From Planococcus sp. ISL-110 (GTDB taxonomy: Bacteria; Bacillota; Bacilli; Bacillales_A; Planococcaceae), in NCBI RefSeq assembly GCF_018613575.1, contig NZ_JAGGPX010000004.1:124001-188000 (forward strand): a stretch of DNA of 64,000 nucleotides. The letters run 5' to 3'. Positions 51,346 to 60,324 of the stretch are shown here, piece after piece (position 1 is the stretch's first letter; each line of letters begins with the position of its first letter). The translations under genes and the position numbers were made by a program. The notes beneath the pieces were generated by a model. It worked only from the letters and a program-made list of their open reading frames with translations. It made no database searches and had not been told where the DNA came from.

Positions 51346-52959
51346 CTACAGCCATTTTCTGAATATTTTTTTCACCACAGAAGGCTCACGGTAAGGCTCG
51401 TTAAAGCTCCGTTCATCCAGCCAGTGCATATCAAACGATTCGGGATCGAGCCAGCGTTCGATGTCCTGATGCCCCTGTGGGTTGATGATGATGACATCAA
51501 GCCCGAACGTGTGGATCAAGGCGATCATATTGGCGTCTGCACGGCTCAACTCACCGTCTTTTTCTTCGTTGTAGAACAGCATCGTCGGTACGAACTGCGG
51601 GTAATCGAATAACTGGATCAACTGGATCACTGAATCCGGAAGCGACATGGATTGTGAAAAAGCATAAAGCTGCAATTCCTCAAATGATTCGCCGTTTTGT
51701 GGCAGCAAGATCGGTTTCTCTACATGTCTGGCAATCGCTGCTGCTATCGCAGTTTGGACGCCATCCGGCAATTTATTGTATTTCCACCAATGTGCGGCTT
51801 TCATTTTTTCGGGATCGAGCCGTCCGTCCCTTCCAAGAGCAGCGCGGTAATGGAATTGCTGATTGCCTTTTCGCTCTTCGATAAAAGGAAAGCTTCTGAC
51901 CAATTTCGTATCTTCACGCTCGGTCAAATTGTGGACATTTTCCCAAAAGCGTCTGCGGTCTTTCTCGATGCCCATAAGCTTCGAGAAAACCACTGGAATG
52001 TTGACGCTTCCACTCGCGACTGAAAACGATGGACGAACCATCGCGCGCTCTTTGGCAAGCATGAATGCCTCATCCATTGTCGTTTTTAACCGTACCGAGT
52101 GGGTCAAATAGGATTTGAATTGGAAAGGTTTATAGAGCCCTGAATCATCGTGATGCAGCAGGCGATCCACTTCCTGGGTTGCCCGGTAAGCGACCGTGCC
52201 GACACGTTTCGGCTTTTCTTCCGGAAAAGGCAAGAGTGATGTGGCATTCACTTGAAAACTATGGCTGTGAAGCCCTTCTTTTCCAATTGCCTGCTCGAAC
52301 CAGCCTTCTCCTTTAGGGTCGTAGACGATGACGTGGAAGCCGAAAGCGGCTGCCAGTTTCAAAAACCAGGTCTCACTTTCCGAAGCGCTGCCGTACCATA
52401 GAAAGCCCGGCAAGCCTTTTTCCAGCGACAACTTTTCAATTTCAGGTTCGATGTGGTTAAATATCCACTTGACCAAATCAGTCGTGACGCGCCGGAAAGA
52501 GGAATGGGTCGTGTTTCCTTCAGATTGCTCCTGGAAAGCTTTCAGGACATCGATCAACACAACCCGGAGACGTCTGTTCAGGTCGGAATCCTTTAATCGG
52601 GGCAACAGCCCTTTACCATCGAGAAACGCCACCATTCGGTTTGGCGACAGGCCTTTTTCTTTTTTATTCATTTCAAACAGATCCTGCAATGTCCGCAGAC
52701 GATCCTGCTCGATATGTTTGTTCATCTTATCAGAGAGCCGGATTAACCGCCCTTCTGACGCTTCGATAACATCGTAGATAGCGGCAAAATACTCATCGCC
52801 ATCAAGAGTCATGCCCTTCACCTGTCCAAGCAGCTGCGGATACGTAATCTGATTTTCTTCAATTTTAGTTTCGCTGTGATCCACAATCGGTTTTTTCAGC
52901 CACTCCCCGATCTTTTCCGGATCCCAGGTTTTTGCGGGGATCGGATGCAATTGAACCAT
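51346..52959 (-). CDS. YceG-like Ter operon protein
   Basis: The 537-residue protein corresponds to Bacillus YceG, a protein found only in Ter operons. It begins LHPIPAKTWDPEKIGEWLKKPI, has SPNRMVAFLDGKGLLPRL near 105 and VFSKLMGIEKDRRRFW near 310, and no clear membrane segment. No enzymatic motif can be named. GGAGAG precedes the ATG. Its position between the HAD gene and telA links the metabolic genes to TelA/TerD. Confidence 0.82.
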   Translation of the reverse strand: MVQLHPIPAKTWDPEKIGEWLKKPIVDHSETKIEENQITYPQLLGQVKGMTLDGDEYFAAIYDVIEASEGRLIRLSDKMNKHIEQDRLRTLQDLFEMNKKEKGLSPNRMVAFLDGKGLLPRLKDSDLNRRLRVVLIDVLKAFQEQSEGNTTHSSFRRVTTDLVKWIFNHIEPEIEKLSLEKGLPGFLWYGSASESETWFLKLAAAFGFHVIVYDPKGEGWFEQAIGKEGLHSHSFQVNATSLLPFPEEKPKRVGTVAYRATQEVDRLLHHDDSGLYKPFQFKSYLTHSVRLKTTMDEAFMLAKERAMVRPSFSVASGSVNIPVVFSKLMGIEKDRRRFWENVHNLTEREDTKLVRSFPFIEERKGNQQFHYRAALGRDGRLDPEKMKAAHWWKYNKLPDGVQTAIAAAIARHVEKPILLPQNGESFEELQLYAFSQSMSLPDSVIQLIQLFDYPQFVPTMLFYNEEKDGELSRADANMIALIHTFGLDVIIINPQGHQDIERWLDPESFDMHWLDERSFNEPYREPSVVKKIFRKWL

Positions 52960-52983
52960 CGGAATCTCTCCTTGCTTTGTTGC

Positions 52984-53799
52984 TTACTTGCGCTGCAATG
53001 AAATCTCGGCAACACGGGCCAAGATTTCTTCTCCTGCTTTGATGCCGTGTCTATCCGTTTTGTGAATATGCCCAGATACCGGAACTGCGCTTCTCACTGC
53101 TTCACCATGGGAAGCCAACATGCTATAATCTGCACTTTCCAATAAATCGAGATCCAGCAGCGAATCTCCGGCAGCAAAAACATAGCTGGCGCCCAGACGT
53201 TCTTTGACATACTCCATGGCAGCTGCTTTCGTGATGCTTTCCGGCATAAAATAAAGCTTCCGGCCCTGCAAGGACATACCCCACCCGAGCTTTTTGAAAG
53301 CTGTCGTATAGAAATCAAGCTTGTCTTCAGGAAAACGGGCACGGTCCACAATCAGGTAGACGAACCAATCGTCCGCTTCCCGCACTTTCAGCACCCAGTC
53401 TTCCGAGAAATGGCGCTCGATCTCCGGCAGCAATTCCGCAATGATGGTTTTCTGGCTGATGCACTTTTGGCGAATCCCATCCGACCATTCCTTGATTGGC
53501 TGGCCATTTTCCAAAATGACCGCTCCATTGGAAATGATCGCAAAACGCGGCGCCTGCTGTCCTCTGAAAATGCCTGTGACCCGCTCGTATTGAGCCTGCG
53601 TTCGCGTGGTCACCGGCAAAAAGAATGCGGCATCGTTGATTTTCCACAGCTCTGACTGGCTGTTTTGGGTCATGAAAGACAAAGGCTTGCCTTCGTAGCG
53701 CTCCACTTCAACCAATTCTCCTTCTGTCACATTCATTCCCATCGAATTGCGTGAATAGATTAACGTCTGATCCAAATCGCTGGCGAATAATACCGTCAT
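52984..53799 (-). CDS. HAD-family phosphatase of the Ter module
   Basis: The 271-residue protein has HAD motif I in FASDLDQTLIYSRN (residues 5-18), TTRTQAQYERVTG as motif II region near 64, a Lys in SITKAAAMEY, and motif IV AAGDSLLDLDLLESAD near 212-227. The cap is of the Cof/sucrose-phosphatase type. It overlaps the StiP stop by four bases. In Ter operons this enzyme is thought to act on a phosphorylated intermediate of the predicted nucleoside-like product; this is inference. Confidence 0.82.
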   Translation of the reverse strand: MTVLFASDLDQTLIYSRNSMGMNVTEGELVEVERYEGKPLSFMTQNSQSELWKINDAAFFLPVTTRTQAQYERVTGIFRGQQAPRFAIISNGAVILENGQPIKEWSDGIRQKCISQKTIIAELLPEIERHFSEDWVLKVREADDWFVYLIVDRARFPEDKLDFYTTAFKKLGWGMSLQGRKLYFMPESITKAAAMEYVKERLGASYVFAAGDSLLDLDLLESADYSMLASHGEAVRSAVPVSGHIHKTDRHGIKAGEEILARVAEISLQRK

Positions 53800-54905
53800 A
53801 ATTCTTTACCTGAACGGATCAAGCCGATTGCGCGATAAAACAAGTCAGGAACAACTTCCACCGGTATCTCTTTTTCTTCTGCCAGCATCAAAATATGGTG
53901 GACATCCGGATTATCCAGGCTGTTGACCAAAACCTTCCACGGGCTTCTGCGAAGCAGGACACGTGTCGTTTCCCCAACTCCCGGTTTGATCAGATGATAG
54001 TCGGTTTCACTATACATCTGCTGGCCGATCGCTTCGACTTCCCTCATGCCCTGCCATGTTCTTTCCGCCGTCACCGGCGTAGAGACAGCATCCTTTTCAA
54101 CTCTTTCACGAGTCCCGGCAAAACATTCCGTAATCTGGTCGACAAAATCATTGGATAAATCCTCTCCCAGCAGCTCGCCGTAAAACTTCGCTCCATGGAA
54201 ATCATCTTCACCGATATACAGTTTGTTGAGAATGGTGCGGCTCACCAATCCCGAAACGGTCGCATTCAGGCAGGCGCTTGGAATAAGAAAGTCTTCACGT
54301 GTGCCGAACAATACCGCACAGGCACCTGGGTCAGCCAACACAGCCATATCGTCATGCAAGTCCATGGCTTTTTCCGAGTTAAGGCTGTTAACCGCTTTAG
54401 TCAATTCCTTTTGGATAGCCCCTTTTCCGGTCCAGCCATCCACAAATTGGATGCGGCTGGTCGGATGTGCGGCACGAATCGAATCGATCGCTTTTTCATC
54501 AATCCCTTTATCGCGCAAAATGGAGACGCTGTAATGCGGCCAGTTCATATTCATCACTCGCTGGGCGTAGCGGCGGATCAAAACACCGATTGGGCTGCCT
54601 GCACGCGCCAATGACACGAGAACAACATCATCCGTTCCTGCATTCATGAAAATGCGGCGCGTCACCAGTCCGACCAGATAACTTAATTGCTGTTTGGTCT
54701 TTTTTACCGTTTCATGGTAAAGATTTGTGTATTCATCAGAAGGACGATATTCCATCGGCAGCCGTTCTGCATAATGTGCACCTGTCTGAACCGCTTTTTC
54801 CCGTTCCTCCAACGTACTTTCAATAAATTCTTCGCTTACGTCTTTCAATAGGAAAGTGATATCTTCTTTCGGATAACTCGTTTTTACTAGGCCCGTTGCT
54901 ATCAT
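53796..54905 (-). CDS. StiP family protein (PELOTA/cysteine protease StiP domain)
   Basis: The 369-residue protein matches the StiP family known from Ter operons: SYPKEDITFLLKDVSEEFI near the N terminus, SDEYTNLYHETV, VSLARAGSPIGVLIRRYA near 100-117 and IQFVDGWTGKGAIQKEL near 155-171, resembling PRTase-like phosphate loops. It has been labelled both cysteine protease and phosphoribosyltransferase-related; the activity is not settled. It overlaps its neighbours on both sides by four bases (ATGA), so expression is tightly coupled. Confidence 0.8.
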   Translation of the reverse strand: MIATGLVKTSYPKEDITFLLKDVSEEFIESTLEEREKAVQTGAHYAERLPMEYRPSDEYTNLYHETVKKTKQQLSYLVGLVTRRIFMNAGTDDVVLVSLARAGSPIGVLIRRYAQRVMNMNWPHYSVSILRDKGIDEKAIDSIRAAHPTSRIQFVDGWTGKGAIQKELTKAVNSLNSEKAMDLHDDMAVLADPGACAVLFGTREDFLIPSACLNATVSGLVSRTILNKLYIGEDDFHGAKFYGELLGEDLSNDFVDQITECFAGTRERVEKDAVSTPVTAERTWQGMREVEAIGQQMYSETDYHLIKPGVGETTRVLLRRSPWKVLVNSLDNPDVHHILMLAEEKEIPVEVVPDLFYRAIGLIRSGKEL

Positions 54906-56272
54906 TCGATCTCGTCACTCCTTTTGCTGGTTGTCAGAGATACCCATTCTACTGGCGCTTTTTTCTCAAGATACGCAAGCAATGGCTGCCATTCGGACTT
55001 CTCAATGACAGATTCAGCCAGCAGGTAAATGCGGTCAATATCCAGTTCGTTCAGGTTGTAAACAAACTGGCCGACCTCTTTGGCATCCGGCAATCTAAAC
55101 CCGGCTTTTTCCCTGATAGGATAGCCTGCTGTCTGTGAAGCGAAAATCGGACTGCGCGTTGTAGTCTGTACAAGCGGGTTGCCACCCAATGCCAAGGCGA
55201 AACGCAAAGGCAAGTACATATTTTCCCCTACTCCAATGACCAGCGCCTTATCACTTTTGTGACCAACCAATTTGGCTGCGGATTCTGCCCAGTCACCTAT
55301 TTCGTCATGTTCCTTGCTGGTAATGCCAAAGCGCCCTGTATAGGATACATACTGTTGTCCAGTCTCCGAACCGACAGTCAATTTCTTTCCTGGCAATTCG
55401 ACATCTGGAAGCCTGGAGCCCGAACTGTTCAATGACATCAATTCAGGTTCTTCCGGTGCTTTGCTATGGACCAATTCAAACTGGCCGGCCATTAAGGACA
55501 GAATGTTCAGACGGATCCCTCTGTCACTGGCCATTTTTTCCATTTTCTTCTTTTGGCCGTCGTTTCGCCAGTCAAGAATGGAAAGAGAAGCATAATTTTT
55601 TCCCGGAAATTGATCATCCAACGCACAAACCAGGTTCAGCAGCGTATTGCCTGTAGAGATTTCATCATCAATCAAGACGATGGTTTCCGCTTCTTCAAGC
55701 ATACCGGAAGGCGCATATACTTTATGGGACGTTGCGTGGGAATGCTCTTCTTCAAAGACAAAAGATGGGGTAATGCCGATAATTTCTTCACGTGTTGTAT
55801 GAATATAAGCAGCTCTCTCGAAATGCTGAAAAACCGAATGGCCAAGGCCGGTTGCCGTTTCAGCCATGCCGATGAAAACTGTTTTCTGAGGCATCGTTTT
55901 TCTAAATTGCAGTGATTTCAAGCTTTTTTCATGATCTATAGCACCTGTTTCGATCATTTTAACGAGTGAACGCGTATCGGGATGACCTTCGAGCCCCGCT
56001 CTTTCCATCAGCAATGAAGCCAATAAGGTTCCTGTTCCCAGCGCCACAGACGGGTGGACTGCCAAGTGTTTGGCAATCAGTTTGCTGACGAATAGAAACT
56101 GGCGCTTTTTATTGACACGCAAGGCTACGGAAAAAAGCGATTCCGGTGAGAGTCCGGGATAAGCATTTGCAACCGTAATATTAATATCCAGGTTATCCCA
56201 TAACTTAGTATTGATTTGACAGTTGGTTAGTCCGGATGTGGTTGAGGACATCGATTGGTTGATAGTTTTCAT
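54902..56272 (-). CDS. Phosphoribosyltransferase-TRSP protein of the Ter module
   Basis: The 456-residue protein has an N-terminal orotate-PRTase-like domain with the PRPP-binding motif TIVLIDDEISTGNTLLNLV near 200-218, and a C-terminal TRSP domain (FGITSKEHDEIGDWAESAAKL; VIGVGENMYLPLRFALALGGN near 345). This pair is specific to Ter operons, where it is predicted to make a ribosylated metabolite. The start overlaps the CitE-like gene by 68 bases, with GGGGTG before the ATG. Confidence 0.82.
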   Translation of the reverse strand: MKTINQSMSSTTSGLTNCQINTKLWDNLDINITVANAYPGLSPESLFSVALRVNKKRQFLFVSKLIAKHLAVHPSVALGTGTLLASLLMERAGLEGHPDTRSLVKMIETGAIDHEKSLKSLQFRKTMPQKTVFIGMAETATGLGHSVFQHFERAAYIHTTREEIIGITPSFVFEEEHSHATSHKVYAPSGMLEEAETIVLIDDEISTGNTLLNLVCALDDQFPGKNYASLSILDWRNDGQKKKMEKMASDRGIRLNILSLMAGQFELVHSKAPEEPELMSLNSSGSRLPDVELPGKKLTVGSETGQQYVSYTGRFGITSKEHDEIGDWAESAAKLVGHKSDKALVIGVGENMYLPLRFALALGGNPLVQTTTRSPIFASQTAGYPIREKAGFRLPDAKEVGQFVYNLNELDIDRIYLLAESVIEKSEWQPLLAYLEKKAPVEWVSLTTSKRSDEIE

Positions 56273-57350
56273 TCAGCACCCCATAGACTTCCGCTTGAGC
56301 GGCAATTTTCCTTGCCCAGCTCAAATGCGGTTTTACTTCGTTCATTTTATTGCGCTTGGGACTTTGCAGGACACCGTTCCGCTTGACGCTCTCGTTGAGG
56401 ATCAAACTAGCGTCTTCAAAAGTTTCAAGGGATACGATATGGCCGGCATTGACGATTGAGATTTGAGACGGGTGGATACAGGTTTTTCCTTTAAAACCGT
56501 TCAGAACGTCCAGCTGGACTTCTTCCCACAGCGTTTGCTCCGGTTTTGAAGACAGCCACAACCGTTCCCCACCCGAGAAATGTTCGTACACTGGGCCGGA
56601 AACGGTAAAGCCATCTTCTGCACGGTTAAAACGGTTAAGGATGGCAGTCAGGCAATCACGAATGATATGGACATCGTAAATTGTCCGTTCTGCAGGGCGC
56701 CGCAAGCCATAAAGGCTGGAAAAATCGGTTGCGCCTACACGAATCGTCAAAACCCGGTCCGCTTCTAATCTCATGATTTCATATAATTCCGCCAACGTCT
56801 GTTCACGAGATTCACTGTACAGCACTTCTTTCGTTTCAAGCAGAGGCAGCGCGTAAAGTTTTCTGCCGGCTGCTCTGCTGGCACGATCCAAGGCTTCGAA
56901 AAATAAAGGCAGTGTAGCCGGCAAACATTTCGGGAAAACGATGCCAGTCAACACGCTTAATGCAGTGCCCGCCTGTTTGATCAATTTATCCAATTGTTCG
57001 GGCGTGCGAATCCGCAAAAACAGTGATGGACCGGCCATCCATTGCTCTAAGTTCGCCTCTGCCAGTTTTTTAAACTCGCCCACTACATTTTGTTCCGCCT
57101 GCTCCAGCTCCGTATCGGCTACTGCGTCTTCCAGGCAGACAATTAATGTTGTTAAGCCGGAAAATGCACCGCTGCTGTAACTTCCACTCAAAATCTTCTG
57201 GGCGAAATCCACTCTGGATCCCGGTGTGTAAAGTGCCGCACCCAGTGCCAGGCCTAAGGTTTCCCGTTCCGTATCACGGTTAAATTCTGCCGGGTAATAT
57301 TTAAAAAAAGTCTTTAAATCAGAATCTGTCAATCCGCTGAAATGTCTCAT
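56205..57350 (-). CDS. CitE/HpcH-like C-C bond lyase of the Ter module
   Basis: The 381-residue TIM-barrel protein belongs to the CitE-like group found in Ter operons: LALGAALYTPGSRVD near 30, TTLIVCLEDAVADTEL near 67-82, LFLRIRTPEQL near 110, a metal-region ALPLLETKEVLYSE near 170 and GKTCIHPSQISIVNAG near 290. It likely cleaves or forms a C-C bond in the predicted metabolite. GGAGGGAC precedes the ATG. A terminator separates it from the terD pair upstream. Confidence 0.82.
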   Translation of the reverse strand: MRHFSGLTDSDLKTFFKYYPAEFNRDTERETLGLALGAALYTPGSRVDFAQKILSGSYSSGAFSGLTTLIVCLEDAVADTELEQAEQNVVGEFKKLAEANLEQWMAGPSLFLRIRTPEQLDKLIKQAGTALSVLTGIVFPKCLPATLPLFFEALDRASRAAGRKLYALPLLETKEVLYSESREQTLAELYEIMRLEADRVLTIRVGATDFSSLYGLRRPAERTIYDVHIIRDCLTAILNRFNRAEDGFTVSGPVYEHFSGGERLWLSSKPEQTLWEEVQLDVLNGFKGKTCIHPSQISIVNAGHIVSLETFEDASLILNESVKRNGVLQSPKRNKMNEVKPHLSWARKIAAQAEVYGVLNENYQPIDVLNHIRTNQLSNQY

Positions 57351-57415
57351 GCGTGGTCCCTCCCGGCATGCTGCTGCTACAGCCCGTTCAAATTATCATT
57401 TCATATATGAATGGA

Positions 57416-57446
57416 GAAAAAGCAAGGAGACAGTCTCCTTGCTTTC
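57416..57446 (-). terminator. Terminator inside the Ter operon
   Basis: Arms AAAGCAAGGAGAC (57419-57431) and GTCTCCTTGCTTT (57433-57445) match perfectly, and the minus strand continues with T5. It lies 12 bases after the second terD stop and before the CitE-like gene, so it would give a short terD-terD transcript and reduced readthrough. Confidence 0.75.
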
Positions 57447-57457
57447 CCATCGTTTAC

Positions 57458-58036
57458 TCAGCTGTTTAAGCCAAAGTCCTTCACAAGAGACTCTAAGCCG
57501 CCTTGATAACCGCTGCCAATGGCATTAAATTTCCATTCTCCTCCGTGGCGGTAAAGTTCACCCACAACGACCGCAGTTTCAATTGAAAAATCTTCACCCA
57601 AATCGTAACGGATCAATTCTTCATCTGTATCTCCATTGACAATGCGGACATATGAATTGCTTACCTGGCCAAAGTTCTGGCCGCGTCCTTCTGCATCATG
57701 GATTGTGATAGCAAACGTCGCTTTTTCGATTGAAGCCGGAATAGCCGATAGATTGACCTTCACCTGTTCATCATCGCCTTCGCCTTCGCCGGTTTGATTG
57801 TCACCGGTGTGTTCCACCGCTCCACCAGCGCCTTTAGTGTTGTTATAGAAGATAAAATCAGCTTCTGAAGCCGTTTTGCCTTCACTATTCAGGAGGAAGA
57901 CTGAGGAATCCAAGTCGAAATCTTGTCCTCCATCATATTTATTGGTATCCCATCCCAAACCTACAATTACTTTGGATAAGCCGGGGTTGGATTTTGTCAA
58001 ATCTACTTTTTGTCCTTTTGATAAATTGATGGCCAT
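57458..58036 (-). CDS. TerD family stress protein (second gene of the operon)
   Basis: The 192-residue TerD domain protein shows [36 protein letters not shown] near 28-50 and [18 protein letters not shown], with conserved acidic Ca2+-binding residues. It resembles Bacillus YceD/YceE and is nearly the same as the copy at 49646. The start MAINLS has GAGTGAAGGG upstream; the open frame further up is read through the previous gene. It lies 14 bases after the first terD gene. Confidence 0.92.
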   Translation of the reverse strand: MAINLSKGQKVDLTKSNPGLSKVIVGLGWDTNKYDGGQDFDLDSSVFLLNSEGKTASEADFIFYNNTKGAGGAVEHTGDNQTGEGEGDDEQVKVNLSAIPASIEKATFAITIHDAEGRGQNFGQVSNSYVRIVNGDTDEELIRYDLGEDFSIETAVVVGELYRHGGEWKFNAIGSGYQGGLESLVKDFGLNS

Positions 58037-58050
58037 TGTCCCTTCACTCC

Positions 58051-58665
58051 TTAAGAATATTTGTTTGCGATAGATCCGATATCGTGTTCTGATGCCCCAT
58101 CTCCGATGGCAGAAAACTTCCACTCTGCACCATGACGATAAAGTTCGCCAGTGATCAGCGACATTTTCCCGGCATAATTGTCGGTAAGGTTATAATGGAC
58201 CAGTTCTTCTTTCGACTGATTGTCGACCAAGCGGATAAAAGCATTTTCAATCATGCCGAAATCCTGTTTCTTTTGTTTCGCATTGTAGATATTAACGACG
58301 AAGACTAAGCGATGAATAGAAGGGGAGATGCGTTTCAAGTCGACATGGATCATTTCGTCGTCACCTTCGCCTTCGCCAGTCAAGTTATCGCCTGAGTGGA
58401 CAATGCTGCCATCTTTGCTTTTCTTGTTGCCGAAATAGATCAGATTTTCTTTTGCTGTAAGCTTGCCGTTTTCATCCAGGAGCAGTACAGATGCGTCACA
58501 GTCAATGTCAGCTCCACCGCCTCCACCGCCGAACAGGCTGTTTAGGAAACCTCCGCTTTTTTTGGTTTCAACAGGGTCCCAGCCCAAACCAACCATGATG
58601 CTTGAAAGCGATGACCGTCCTTTTGTTAAATCGATTTTCTGGCCTTTTACAAGATTGATCGCCAT
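58051..58665 (-). CDS. TerD family stress protein with glycine-rich insert (first gene of the operon)
   Basis: The 204-residue protein is the YceC-type Ter[32 protein letters not shown], then a Gly-rich insert ([13 protein letters not shown] near 50) before the acidic metal site, [14 protein letters not shown] near 110, and [16 protein letters not shown] near 180. The insert sets it apart from the other two copies. The start MAINLV has GGAGAGTG upstream. It heads the Ter operon and faces the glycosyltransferase gene. Confidence 0.9.
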   Translation of the reverse strand: MAINLVKGQKIDLTKGRSSLSSIMVGLGWDPVETKKSGGFLNSLFGGGGGGADIDCDASVLLLDENGKLTAKENLIYFGNKKSKDGSIVHSGDNLTGEGEGDDEMIHVDLKRISPSIHRLVFVVNIYNAKQKKQDFGMIENAFIRLVDNQSKEELVHYNLTDNYAGKMSLITGELYRHGAEWKFSAIGDGASEHDIGSIANKYS

Positions 58666-58981
58666 TCTTAACACTCTCCATTCATCAGTATGTATTCTAT
58701 TTTAATGGTATCAGTCCAGCATGTAAAATCCAACGAATAAAGCCTGCCAACAGATTGTCAGATTCAGGGGTTTTTCCCGTCAAATCGAATGGCCTGAAGT
58801 TTCCCGGACAGTAATTTTCAAGCTGAATCTTCAGACAAATGTTTTCTTAAAACACCTGACGTATACTATGTACGTATGTAAAGCTAGGAAGTTTCATTTT
58901 CGCAAGGCATACTTCTTAAATGCCGCGGGTAATATAATCTTTAAGGAAATTTTTATCAACAGCTCGAAAGGGGAAATAATA
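58666..58981. promoter_or_regulatory. Divergent control region of the Ter and glycosylation operons
   Basis: The 316-base gap holds no gene. On the minus strand TTGACG, 18 bases, GACAAT (around 58783-58754) is a weak sigma-A candidate for the Ter operon. On the plus strand TATACT near 58862 is a possible -10 for the glycosyltransferase genes. Bacillus homologues of both operons are under sigma-B and ECF sigma factors, but no good match to those consensus forms was seen here. Confidence 0.35.
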
Positions 58982-59920
58982 ATGAAGCTCATCTCTATTG
59001 TTGTTCCAGCTTATAACGAAGAAGCAAACATCGCTTCCATGTACGGCAGATTGGTGCAGGAACTTGAGTCTCTTCCCTATCGTTATGAAATTATGTTCAT
59101 CAATGATGGCAGCAGTGACGGCACTCTGCAGGAAATTTTAAAGCTGGCAGAGACGTATGACAGCGTGAAATACATTTCATTGACACGAAACTTCGGCAAA
59201 GAGTCAGCAATGCTTGCCGGCCTAAGGCGCATTAAAGGGGACGCCGCCATTGTGATGGACAGCGATTTGCAGCATCCGCCCACCTTGATAGGAGAAATGG
59301 TGGAGGGCTACGAGGAAGGCTTTAACCAGGTCGTTGCCAGACGGTCTCGCACTGGGGACTCTAAAGTACGTTCCATGCTTTCGGCCTTCTACTACAAACT
59401 GATCAACTCGATTACCGATGTTGATCTGCAGGATGGCGAAGGGGATTTCCGCCTGCTGAGCCGCAAAGCCATCAATGCCATCCTGGCATTGAGTGAAAGC
59501 AACCGATTCTCCAAAGGGCTATTTTCTTGGATCGGCCTCAGCAAAAAAACGATCAACTACGAAAACGTGCTGCGTACGGATGGCGATTCAAAATGGTCGT
59601 TCAGCAGCCTTGTCAATTATGGTATTGACGGCATCATCTCATTTAATATGAAGCCCTTGCGCGTTTGTTTTTACACAGGCTTTCTGGTCTTGGTTTTGTC
59701 ACTCATCTATATTTTCTTCACGCTCTTCAATATCATGCGTGAAGGCATCGGGGCTCCAGGTTACTTTACAACAATTACGGCAATCCTTTTACTGGGAGGC
59801 ATCCAATTGATCAGCCTCGGCGTCATCGGTGAATACATTGGACGCATCTACAACGAAACCAAGCAGCGCCCGCATTTCCTGGTGGATATCAGTAATGTGG
59901 ATGAATACGATGAGCCTTAA
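58982..59920 (+). CDS. CsbB-type undecaprenyl-phosphate glycosyltransferase (GT2)
   Basis: The 312-residue protein has a GT-A catalytic domain: ISIVVPAYNEEANI near 4-17, INDGSSDGT near 40, SLTRNFGKESAMLAGL near 70-85, and the metal-binding VMDSDLQHPP near 95. Two C-terminal hydrophobic segments (about 230-255 and 265-290) anchor it. It would load a sugar such as GlcNAc on undecaprenyl phosphate. AAGGGG precedes the ATG. GtrA and YfhO genes follow in overlap, forming a three-component glycosylation system. Confidence 0.9.
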   Translation: MKLISIVVPAYNEEANIASMYGRLVQELESLPYRYEIMFINDGSSDGTLQEILKLAETYDSVKYISLTRNFGKESAMLAGLRRIKGDAAIVMDSDLQHPPTLIGEMVEGYEEGFNQVVARRSRTGDSKVRSMLSAFYYKLINSITDVDLQDGEGDFRLLSRKAINAILALSESNRFSKGLFSWIGLSKKTINYENVLRTDGDSKWSFSSLVNYGIDGIISFNMKPLRVCFYTGFLVLVLSLIYIFFTLFNIMREGIGAPGYFTTITAILLLGGIQLISLGVIGEYIGRIYNETKQRPHFLVDISNVDEYDEP

Positions 59921-60320
59921 AGCGCTGAACACTGAATTCACCCGCTTTGTTTTTGTCGGTATAATCAATACCTTGAGCTATTACAGCATTTACCTGGTGC
60001 TGCACAATGCGTTCTCTTTGCCTTATCTGCTGGCACATATTGTCGGCTTTTTGATCAGTTTGAACATTTCTTTTTTCCTGAACTGCTATGTGACTTATCG
60101 AATCAAACCCACGGTAAAGAAATATCTTTATTTCCCTTTGACGCAGGTCGTTAATATGTCTGTTTCCACAGCCCTGATCTTTGTTTTCGTCGAATTTCTG
60201 CACCTTAACAGCAACATTGCCCCTTTTGCGGCGGTACTGTTTACAGTTCCGATAACCTTTGTCGTATCAGGCAGAATTCTCAAAGATCCGGCTCATTCAA
60301 AATATGCAAAAAGACGGTGA
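59910..60320 (+). CDS. GtrA/GtcA-family flippase
   Basis: The 136-residue protein has four hydrophobic segments and the GtrA signature FTRFVFVGIINTLSYYSIY-like start (near 9-28), GFLISLNISFFLNCYVTY near 50-67. It is thought to flip undecaprenyl-phosphate-sugar across the membrane. The ATG at 59910 overlaps the glycosyltransferase stop by 11 bases; an ATG three codons earlier is possible. YfhO starts five bases after its stop. Confidence 0.85.
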   Translation: MSLKALNTEFTRFVFVGIINTLSYYSIYLVLHNAFSLPYLLAHIVGFLISLNISFFLNCYVTYRIKPTVKKYLYFPLTQVVNMSVSTALIFVFVEFLHLNSNIAPFAAVLFTVPITFVVSGRILKDPAHSKYAKRR

Positions 60321-60324
60321 CTCT

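Noticed and set aside
57351-57416. Separate promoter for the Ter metabolic genes
   Set aside because: TGATAA could be a -10 box, but no acceptable -35 box lies at 16-18 bases.
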